DNA of 64,000 bases from Acholoe squamosa (lineage: Eukaryota; Annelida; Polychaeta; Phyllodocida; Polynoidae), in assembly GCA_949317995.1 (NCBI GenBank), contig OX439038.1:70876659-70940658 (forward strand), written 5' to 3'. Positions 15,201-27,200 of this stretch are shown in pieces. The position numbers and the translations under genes were made by a program. The notes beneath the pieces were generated by a model, which worked only from the letters and a program-made list of their open reading frames with translations, was not told the origin of the DNA and made no database searches. Positions within the stretch are counted from its first letter, which is position 1, and each line of letters opens with the position of its first letter.

Positions 15201-18200
15201 TCATGAAAACACCTCAGTCTCCCCTGCTAAACATTAAACTTTAATAGGTGACAGGGTGAAGGTGACATCAGCACTGTTCTATAGAAGTGGTGTCTCCTGG
15301 TGAGTAATGAGTGAACTAGGCAAACTGAAGGAGTTGCAGCTGGCTCATATTTTAGCAGGGTAGGGCACAAGATATACTTAGCATAGGTGGACACAAGTAT
15401 CAGAAAATCTCTCCCCTTTCAAAATATCTGATCTATCACTAAATTCACTTCATATAGGGTGTCAGAATAATGCTATTATACAGAGTTGTATACTGCTACT
15501 TTTAAGTTGGAATCAACCAAGAAGAAAACATGATGGTATGGCAAATTCATCTCTCCTTGCCCATTACCTGGAAACACCTCAGTTCCCCCTGCTAAATAAT
15601 GAACAATGGGAACATCACTCTGCTAAAAAGGGCGGGAAAACCTGTCACCCAAAATGTCACCCTCATAGAAATACATTGAGTGCACTAGGTGTCTAAGTTG
15701 AACTTTCAGATGACCTACTTTTTTAAAACCTGAATACCAGAAAGATTATAATACATTACTGATAACACAAATACCGTATTCTCCCGCGTAGAAGACGCAC
15801 TGCGCATATAGGACGCACCCCAAACTCAGCAGAGGCATTTTCGCATATAAGACGCACCTCTTAGGGCTCAATTTTGTAAATCCAGTACTGTTCTATAGTA
15901 AAATTACCCCTCGTATAAGACACACCCCCAAGTTGAGATTAATCTATAAGACGCACCAGCATTTTGTTTGGCGTAGAGGACGCGTCTTATACGCGGGAGA
16001 TTACGGTACTTCTAGTATCTTGAACACATACCTTTTTCTTTCTATCATTTTAGGATTTTGAAGATATCAGAGGATTAACTCAACAGTCCCATCTCTGAAA
16101 GGCTGATTTTGTGATTTTAAAATTCTGGGTGCCCCTACCTGTCTCTTATAACTCGGCTTTCCAAGTTAATTATCATTAACGATGTCAGAACAAAAGAAGA
16201 AACAAAATTGGTTTTAGTTTTTATTTGATGTGTGATGTGATTTTTCTTATACAAAGACATATACACTACCTTTGCAGTCCTAATTGTCGTAATACACGTT
16301 CTGCTGTTGAGCCTGCAAAAAACAAGATTGAAATCATGGAACTGACTTAATGATGATCAAATAGTAGAAATATTTGAAGATTTCATTGCACGTTAGTATG
16401 TACGTATGTGCTATTCCCAATGAGTATCACATTATCCTTCTCCCCCCCCCCCCCCCCCGCCCCCGACAAGCCCCCATATAAACTTCCCTTTCTACAAATT
16501 GTTAATTCTGAAAGAAAAATGAACTATCATTTTACTAAATCTTACAGGGAAGAAAGAAATATATAGCGATAATTCTTATATGAATTCTGAACCTTTGTTT
16601 ATTTATTGATATATGAGCAAAAGTAACAAAACTTACAATTGGCAAAAAGTGAACCATATGGGTGTGCTTCGGAGGCCTTGCCAAGGAGGACCCCCTGGAA
16701 GATGACCTGGGCAAGAAGGATGACCGAGCTGAGGACGCATGACGTGATCAGGTAACGCCCTGTGTGGCCTGCAAAGACAATTAGCCAAGGAATAGTTTCT
16801 TTTAACCAAATCCTTTAAATGTCACTTAGTGCATTCATGCATCATGACCACCCATTGGGGTTGACACACTCTGAAAAGGAGCATGATACAGCAATGCATC
16901 ATCGGCGAGTTATGACAACTTTACATGAATTCTGAGGGATCATTTACTCCTTAAAGAGTATGATCTAAACATACAGTGTACAGCTGGTTACAGCCATATG
17001 ACATCTGCTTTCACTGTTAGAGGGGCTGTGTACAAATGACGTCATGCAGGAGGGGGGGGGGGGTTAGGCCCGGCATGACGGAATTATTTTTCCATATACC
17101 TTCAGCATTGCAATATTGGCAAAAAACATGACTAGGGGGAGGGGGGGGGGGGGTCAAAAATGGTCCAAAAATGCATGACGTCATTTGTACACAGCCCCTT
17201 GCTAAGCCAGAGGCGTCCTAAACCAACCACATGCATTTTTAATGGATATTTTTCTTTATTTTACATGGTGACCTAGTCCAGTGAAAGTGGTGCAGGTCTG
17301 AAGTGAGCAGACGCAGGACGAGCAGACACGGGACGAGCAGACACGGGACGAGCAGACACAGGACAGATATTTTTCCATTATTTACCTGCGATGGCCAATT
17401 ATTTTGAACATATGGGACAAATATGGTTATGTGAAAATGCTTGAGACCATGCATACCCAATAGATACAAAAATTGTGGTTGTAATAGGCTAAAAACTGAT
17501 GAGCTGCTCCATAAATGAGCAGATGCGGGACAAGCAAATGAGCAGATGCGGGATATAAGAGTAAATTCATTTAAAACTCTCTTTTCTGGACATTACAAAG
17601 CTGAAACTAATGATTTTATAAGTTCAGAGGCAGCACTTATTCCACAGTACCATATTTGTCCCATATGACCAAAATATGTGGCCATCGCTGGACTAGGTCA
17701 CCATCATAGGCAAATAATGGAAAAAATATCTGTCCCGTGTCTGCTCGTCCCGCGTCTGCTCGTCCCGCATCTGCTCACTTCAGACCTGCATCATTTTCGC
17801 TAGACTTGGTCGGTATGCATTATTTTGTATACATATTTCTTGTCAATGATGACACATGCTGTCTACTATGGTTAATGTATATATGTACTTTTTCATTCAG
17901 AAAGCCTATCAATAATTCAGTACAAGTTGTTTATGGTACATGTGCATTCATCCGACCAACATTTTCATCTTGTCGTTTTTCTTGCCATTTTAATTTGGGA
18001 GTAGCTGGTGGATGTACTTTCTAGGAGACCCACAGGGATGATAGCGTGTATCTATCCATTTATGTAGTAGGTATAAATGAGGCACATGGTTTATAGTCCA
18101 TGTAAATTACCACGAGCTATAATAACCACATGTACTGTGTTAGCACAGGGAATCGGTACCAAAGGGCACAGATAGCTGTTGAAGGAAGAGGGTCAGAAGA

Positions 18201-21200
18201 AAAAAAAAATAAAACAAAACACTAAAAAGAAAGGTAAAAGTTAGAAGGAGCATGAGGCATGAATTTATGTTCGATATGTTGGGGAAAGTGTCATGCGTTG
18301 GACGACAGCACAACAAGACAGACGAGCAATGAATAGGGGAAAGTGGATTTTTAAGAAATGAACAAGGGGTAAAATGTAAAGAAAGATTTAACGTGTGATA
18401 TATATCACATATGGCCCAGGGTCTACTACCCCCCCCCCCAATATAAAAATTGGGCGTTGTGCATTTAAGCACAGAAGGCTCAGGGTAGGTACCATAAAAC
18501 CCTCTATCAACCCTGTAGGGTCACAGGAATCAGCACTTGCGAAATATTGACTAATTACTTACAAATAGAGACTATTATCTATACATCAGGGATGTAAGTC
18601 AGGAATGGGCAAAAATCAGGAAGCCATACATTTACTTGCTATAAAAGCCTTCTATTTTTCCAAACAGCCCTCCTTACCACTAGTATAAGGAAAGTACATG
18701 TCATTCAAAAATTTCAGAAATCAGGAAATCCTGATAAAACCTGAAGAATTACATCCCTGATACATGTACTGACACCAGTCTGGCATAATCTTCTCTTACT
18801 AAACCCCTTGGACCGCTGGCTCCCCGGTGTGCTGGCCCCAGGACACCTGGCCCCCGGACACCTGGCCCTGGACACCTGGCCCCCTGGACACTTGGCCCCC
18901 GGACACCTGGCCCCCTGGACACCTAGCCCCTGGACACCTGGCCCCCTGGAAACCTGGCCCCCTGGACACCAAGCCCCCACAGAAAACTTTATCCTTAGCA
19001 TGCTTAGTTTATCGCTCAGTCCCCAATGTGTTATGTGTATAGCTTGGACACTGTAAATATTGCCTGCTGAAAAAAAAGTGTCTCACTTGGTGATTACCCA
19101 TAGGACACCATGTGCTAATTTCATCGCCAAAATCTATCTGACCCATAGACCCAATGGTTAAAGAACTTGTAGTCAGTATAGCTCCCAAAAACATGATGTA
19201 AGTACAGCAGCTTTTTTCGTAGAGAAAGACATCACTCACCATAAAGGACAAAATGTTGTCTGATAGATGAGATTTGAAACTTCCCTTTGGCTTTTGAATA
19301 ATGTGTAAACTAACAGTATATCACTGAATGATTAAACCCTAAAGTTGGTGATTACAAATTTGTGGATCTGACTGAAAACCCGGCTCCTAAAGCCCAGGGG
19401 ATACCCTGGGCCAATAAGATTGATTTTATGATAAGGCCTAAAAAAAATTGTTGTGTTCAGGTAACGTGGTGGAGAAATATTAGGGTAGGTAGGTAGGGAA
19501 TTTTTTTTTTTAAATTCTTTTTTAAGCTGGCTGTAAATTTTCGTGCCTATGCAACGCAAATTTGACATGCGGTATCGTAAAAGACCTTCCACGTCTTGAT
19601 AAGTGCCCATAAAGGGGATTCTTCCCCAAAAAGGCCCTATAAAAAGTTAGGGTAGGGCCAAAAGATGAGGGTAGGTAGCGTTACCTGAACATGAAAGCAT
19701 TACCTGAACACAAAACTTTTTTTAAGGCCTAATTAACCCAGAGAGGTAAGGGGAATTTGCCGAGCTCTAAATATGCACAAGCGCTACATGGGAGACCATT
19801 TCTAACACCAGTCCCATTTGTAACATGTTCGAATCCACTTTAGATCAATCTAAAACGATTTGTGTGTGGAGTGGCATTATTTGAAGTTAATTGGCACTAG
19901 CAGTGACCATTGCAGCAGATGAGTAGATGAGGGTTCATTATACATGTACCTGACATGGAATGCGGGTTGGGCCCGTTGAGTAGCGGGCTGATGAGGAGGA
20001 GCAGCAGGTACACCAACGAGAAGCCATTGTACCGGACCACTGCCGCTGTAAAAGACAAAAGGAGTAATATCGATATAGACATTTTGATGTACATATATGC
20101 AGAATCATGATGGTTTCTTTTTTACCCTAAAGACACATAGGGAAATTATTCATCATGAGTTCATAGCAGATCACGTGATATCTTGGATGTATCGTGCTAT
20201 TCTTACCGAGTTAAAACAGTCCCAAACAGTTCACATGATGTACCAATGTAATACTGGGATGTCAGTCACTGTCACAAGTAAGGATTATTGGCGACAAAAA
20301 AAAAAACATGAACATAAGCCAATATTGCCACTGAAAATCATGAATTTGGAAGTTTAAGCAATAAAAACCTTTAAAATTGGATTGAATTGAATTGACATGG
20401 AGGAAGAGGATAGCCCTTATGCTTAAGAGCGCAAGTGGAGAATATTATTATTTGTTTTCTGTCAAACTGCTTGGTTACAGTTCATGAATACAGTGAATGA
20501 TGTATTTACTAGACAAATGTTTAAAAGTTCTATCTTTGTAAGTCTTTCAGTACAGTTTACCAGTGTCACTGACAAATTCATTTTAGATTTTCCTTCATCA
20601 AAAAAAAGTACGTGTTCAAATACCAAAGGTAGATTTTATGACTGTGTGTAAGTAGTAAAAAAGGGCTCCTGAAAAAGTGGGGGCCAACATGTGGTGTTCA
20701 ACTCTTTATACATGGGCAAAATATGGCAGCAGCTGAATCATTGCACATATAGGAAAACACTCCCAATCTGAACAACACTTGTCTCTGCAAGCAGCGCTGT
20801 TAACCATCTAGGCTTCAGAAAAAAACAAGAACCCAGTTAAATTTTAGTTCCAGTCTCTGATACTACAATGCACAGTGCAATGACGTAGCCCTAGTGAGTT
20901 ACTCACAGGGGCTAAACTTATGCAATATGAATACAACTGAGCATGAGCTATGAGACATTTTGTGGTTTTTAAAGGGTTAACCATCCCTTGCACATATTCA
21001 CCTGGCTACCCCTCCCTCATCTGCCCCTGGGAGGAGCTGACAGCCAAGTAGCAGTGTTGTGTGTAATGTGTTAGTCATGTAAACAAACCCTCACCCAGAC
21101 CCCACAAACTGGTCCCAGACATTCCCACACAGCTCCTACCTACCAGTAGATGCTACAGTCTACTTCTACACCCTATCTGTATAGAGCTAATTGTTACTTT

Positions 21201-24200
21201 CATCTTGTGTGGCATTTCACATTCTCACACAGCTCCTACCTACCTGTAGATGCTGCAGTCTACTTCTACACCCTATCTGTATAGAGCTAATTGTTACTTT
21301 CATCTTGTGTGGCATTTCACATTCTCACACAGCTCCTACCTACGAGTAGATGCTACAGTCTACTTCTACACCCTATCTGTATAAAGCTAATTGTTACTTT
21401 CATCTTGTGTGGTATTTCACATTCTCACACAGCTCCTACCTACGAGTAGATGCTACAGTCTACTTCTACACCCTATCTGTATAGAGCTAATTGTTACTTT
21501 CATCTTGTGTGGCATTTCACATTCTCACACAGCTCCTACCTACCTGTAGATGCTACAGACTACTTCTACACCCTATCTGTATAGAGCTAATTGTTACTTT
21601 CATCTTGTGTGGTATTTCACATTCTCACACAGCTCCTACCTACCTGTAGATGCTGCAGTCTACTTCTACACCCTATCTGTATAGAGCTAATTGTTACTTT
21701 CATCTTGTGTGGCATTTCACATTCTCACACAGCTCCTACCTACCAGTAGATACTACAGTCTACTTCTACACCCTATCTGTATAGAGCTAATTGTTACTTT
21801 CATCTTGTGTGGCATTTCACATTCTCACACAGCTCCTACCTACCTGTAGATGCTACAGTCTACTTCTACACCCTATCTGTATAGAGCTAATTGTTACTTT
21901 CATCTTGTGTGGCATTTCACATTCTCACACAGCTCCTACCTACCAGTAGATACTACAGTCTACTTCTACACCCTATCTGTATAGAGCTAATTGTTACTTT
22001 CATCTTGTGTGGTATTTCACATTCTCACACAGCTCCTACCTACCAGTAGATACTGCAGACTACTTCTACACCCTATCTGTATAGAGCTAATTGTTACTTT
22101 CATCTTGTGTGGTATTTCACATTCTCACGCAGCTCCTACCTACCAGTAGATACTACAGTCTACTTCTACACCCTATCTGTATAGAGCTAATTGTTACTTT
22201 CATCTTGTGTGGTATTTCACATTCTCACGCAGCTCCTACCTACCAGTAGATGCTACAGTCTACTTCTACTCCCTATAGAGCTACATGTGACTTTCATATT
22301 GTGTGTCCATTTCAAACAGCGGAACACGTGTACTTATATTAGGCCAAATAGAAAAAAAAAGGTTTGTTTCCAGTAACCCGACCGACCCTAGCAAAACAGG
22401 GACAAAAAAAAAAATTTGTGATTTTGAAGAATTTTTTCTCATTTTTTCATATTTTAAAGACATTTTTCATTACTTTTTGAGGATTTTTGCTGTATCCTTT
22501 TCATGTTCTTCCCCTCTCTCACAGTTGTCATTTTCCCATCATTATTTTACAATGAAAGCAAAGAATTTGATACATCCATTGATATGTGCCCTAACATTTC
22601 CTATATAAATGTAAAGAAAAAAAATAGGCCAAAAAATCATAAGATATGTATGGTAGTACATCTCTTATTAGCAGCGGCTTGTACACAAATCTTAGGTTAT
22701 TGCGCCAGACAAAACATCCATAAAGAGGGGCTGCACCTTAAAGGCAGGTTACAATTTCATTAGATTTTTTTTGAAACGCTTTTATTTTTTCCTGGTTATA
22801 CATGATCAGTGCAACTGTTCTACCCATCTACAACCAGTGGTCGAGTGAAGCTAACTCAGACCCGTCTTGACAGAAATAAAATTTGATTACACTTCAGACA
22901 GTGTTCTGTTGCTTCCTTAAACTAATGAAAAGGGAATGATATAAAAGGTATAACATATCACATGAATATAAATGAATGTACATATATAAATGGGACATAG
23001 ATACAGACTAACATGACATTTATGTTACAGGACGCGACTACACTAAAGACTCAAAACAGACTCCAGATCGGAATGCTGTTCCTGCTGAGGGTTTACATCC
23101 TATTAATTAGGCATACCCTAAATCATAACAATTACATACCACTTCCATGTACTTATCATATGACTATTATTGGTCTTTCACATCATTTTGCCACGGATGA
23201 GCACATTTTACATATATGAATGAAGCACATATTGGTGTATGAATAAAATGGATTATAACTCATCCTTTCGCACATTATTGTCTTTATAGATCAGTACTAA
23301 AATGGTCTAAACCAACCTCCATCTATGTGGATTCCTTCATCATTGGGATTGAATGTAAATAATTGTTTAGTTAACCTGACTGTTCTACAAAGCTATTATT
23401 TTCCCCAGTAGACGCAAAATTACAGTAGTTAGCGCCAAAACTGTAGGTAGGTACAATTATTTGAGTTTATGCCTTGCTATACAAATTTTACAATACTGAA
23501 CTAGGGACCAAGTGCCCTACCGGTAGGTGCTTAGAGATATCAAATTGCCGAGAAACGCCTGAACTGATCCTCCTCCACCCCGCCCCCGACGACCTGTGTC
23601 AGTTTATAGAGCATAAAGCCGTGTCCATCCAGCTGTGTGTTAGTAGTGTATGAGTGCATCTGTTCATAAACACACATTATACACCTACATTTGCACGCAC
23701 GTCTATAAGTGTTAAGCCTTAAAGGGAGGCATGACTCTTTAATCCATCTTACCCTTGGTCGTCATGATGCATAGCTGCTGCATGACAACATCTGATGAAC
23801 CTGTTCAAAAATACATGCCGTCTAATGTATGCTGAGCAGAAAAGGTGATTCACAAATGAAACCAAATCCCTGATATTCAACCTGTGATTCTTAGATATCC
23901 ACGATGTCACATACTTATCTTGATAACAATGGGTCTGTGAACTAAGTGATGGCAAATTATCCATGACTGTGATCATTTTTCTAGAATCTAGTAAACCCGA
24001 CAATCTAGCTACGGTATAAGGTACAGTACAACATATACATGTACATTGTACATACATTTTGTATATAAAGAGAGTGTTTACTTCAAAACAGACATACTTT
24101 CATACTAGGATGTGGGAAAACAGAATATGTTTTTAACACTTAAAAAGCCACTCGATGCCTCAAACGTAACGTTAAGTCCTTGTAATATATGAAATAAAGT

Positions 24201-27200
24201 ATCATGCTTTCCGGATTCCACAGTAGGGTCGGGATGTAGCATGAATGCAGCCCTGGATACCGTATTGTCGTGTTTAAGCGCCGGTATTTGAAGCAGCGCC
24301 TGTCTCAAATAAGCGCCGGGGGTAATGGGGTGCTGAAATATCTCTAAAGCACTAAGACTGGATCTTGAATAAGTGCCTGTCTTGTATGAGGGCCGGGGGT
24401 GATGCCCCCTCCAAAGCTATAAGCGCCTGGGCAGTTAAACACGACGATACAGTACCCCCAGGGCCGCATTCATGTATAATGTGGGCAAATAAAATGCTAT
24501 GCTTAAAGAGTTTAAACACAACCTGTGGATCTCAAAGCTCACTTGCTACCGTATAATACAACTACCGGTAATCAATATCAAATTCTAGAATGTCCTCTAA
24601 TCACGTACTTTGCACCTGGAAACTCATTTATCAGGTGGTTACGATCAATAGAGTAGTAGATTGCTATATGTAGCTAGGTGACACCTGGGTGGTGCCATAT
24701 CTATTTCTGCAGTATCTATACCTGGTAGTATATACATTAATTGGCTTTTATATCAAATATTGGAGAGTAAGATGGAGAGGGATGGAAGGTGGGACAGAAA
24801 GGCCGCCTGGAGACAGACATGCGGAACTTGCTGCTGTATTTTTTTTAGTAAAGATATGAGATACCACAAGTGTGTTATCATATCCCACATATTGATACCG
24901 AGCCGACTCCCAGCTACCCCCCCCTACAATAAGTCGTTGTTTCTTTTCCATTTTCTCTATTAAATGGCCTGGGTGTATCTTCTGGTCATATTTACCGGGT
25001 AATTAACAGTATACACCTACATTTTACTTTACATTTAAAGGATACCACCATTCAACATTTCGAAATCAGGCATATCATTGTTGTGTGTGACAGTGTGACA
25101 TTAATTTTCAGTTCTAAATATTTAGCAAGAACACATTGAGTCATATTCATTTCCTTATCTACGTATTGGTATTCGATATCATCCTATTAAGCTGTCTTGG
25201 AAAGCAAATATTGACTCCTATTGATTTTCCTCTTTTTTTTCTTCTTAGGTTTTTTAAAATACATGTGCAATCGTACTCGACTCTCTTAAGTACCCAGGTA
25301 TCCATGGGCAATGTTTAACGAACATGACGGATACAAGAAAAGAAAAAAAAACAAGAGACCCAGTCCCAGTTCTATGAGACAGTACCTGTGGGTGTTTGCA
25401 CACAAAGGTGAGTGGGTGGGGGCGGTTGATATCGAGCTGTGTCAGCCTTTTATTCATCATATGATGTCTGTGGTCTATTGAAATAACACTAGAAATCTGT
25501 TCCTCCCCAGGGGCGTTGTTTATGCCTATATTATGTCATTATCATCTGGTCAAGTTAACCCTTTAGGGACGATGCAATTACTGAATGCTTCATGTTAGTG
25601 TGATGTTGCACAGTTCTGGTACATCACACTGACCATTTGGGAGTGCATCAATATTATTGGGTGGTTGGGATGCATGAATGCAGCAACAGTGAGTTATTTG
25701 CAATTCTCACTCCCTTTGTGCAGAATTATCGATACATGCTTTGTACATCAAAATAGGGCTTAATGTATTGAAGCATTGTGGAGGTCTTAAAAAAGAAGCC
25801 ATATTTCACCAAAGTATTAATGCATGTGAAGCGTCTGATACGATCTTATGATCATCTAATAATTTGCCCCCCATTTTTTTACCTCGATTACCCACTTAAC
25901 CTTATCTTGTTCTTTTTAAATGGCAAGCCCAAGGACAAAGTCCCGTTGTATGTTTTGTCTCAACGGAGAACAGCTTCTCTTGCAGTTTCTGCTGCAACAA
26001 TGCTATTCCATGTGGATACCAATATCATAATGGCATTAACAAATTAACGTCATATAGAATTCTATTATCATCTCAGCGTTCACATTAAGGCAATAAGAAT
26101 CTGCCCAGGGCTATCAGAAAGTCCAAAAGGTCAATTTGTATTTCACCGACCAATACCTGGATCTTTCACACTACTAATATGGTGTAGAAAAGTACAAAAT
26201 TGATCCCTTTACACCAAAGCTAACTTTCACCAGACACAAAGCTGAAATGCAGGGAGCCTGGTTTGGTAGTATTGGGCGTCTGGTTGGACCTAGAGATACT
26301 CAGTCTACAGTACCACAAGGCTTTGCTATTTCTAGTCCTTCCCTGGGGGGGGGGGCTGAGAACTGGTATCCAGTCTATATCGGACCTCTCCGGGTCATTA
26401 CAGGGTTAAATACTGCATACGGTTAACCCTGTACCCACCACAGCAGCAACAAGTCAATATAGCCTTGAGTCTGGGCATCAAGTCAATAGTTCTCAGTCTG
26501 ACCAATATGTACCTGTGTCTTCTACTTGTTGTATTCTGGCCACAAAAGGTTCATGAGGGGCTGAGTGAATAGAAGCGATTTAGAAATGTGGAGGGGGATG
26601 GGGGTTCATTATCGGTAGCCAGGCCAGACCCAGAAATAGTGATCAGTGGGCACTGCAAGGAAAATGCTGTTGATGGTGGTGGTGGTGGTGTGGGGGGGCA
26701 CTACTCCCGTGTACCACATTTCACACAGTCATACCCAGGAGTCATACCAATCATGCCATGATGAATTAGATATGGCATTCATAGAGCAGTTATGAAAATA
26801 TGCACGCTGTATTAGAATAACGTCCTGCCTTCTACCAGCTTATGACCAGATGGTGTTAGAGTGTTTCTAAAAGACTAAAAACCACATGTGTATCAGAGGC
26901 GTAGGAAGCAAATCATCATTGGGGGGGCCCGGCGAGGGCACCATCACGACCACCTTGAATTGTCGGCTGATGCGTGATGGCGTCTATATATGCGTATTTA
27001 GAATTCATATAGAAAAGTGATTTTTGGTAAATTTTGGATCTGACTTTAGGCTCAGACCCCCATTTTCCCTATGACATCACCATAATAATCTAATTTGAGA
27101 TGTAAAGTTTTAGCTTCTTTTCCATTGTGTTTATGAGTTCTTGGAAAATATTGGTGGGGCCCAGACATACTCAGGCCCCACCTCCTTCATGATTGGGGGG

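Larger units (their letters stand above)
14005..16269. other. Piezo intron 4
   Basis: Holds two CCGTAATCTCCCGCG elements (14401-15186 and 15774-16006) and otherwise unremarkable sequence. Confidence 0.75.
16769..19949. other. Piezo intron 2
   Basis: Holds a palindromic element (17021-17199), a fold-back repeat (17268-17815) and composite repeat copy 2 (18386-19414). No exon seen. Confidence 0.7.

Noticed and set aside
14556..15244. Several 80-90 codon frames
   Set aside because: They repeat with the 85-bp satellite inside a transposon relic.
21119..22312. CRISPR-like regular spacing
   Set aside because: The whole 100-bp unit is repeated, with no unique spacers, and the context is an animal intron.
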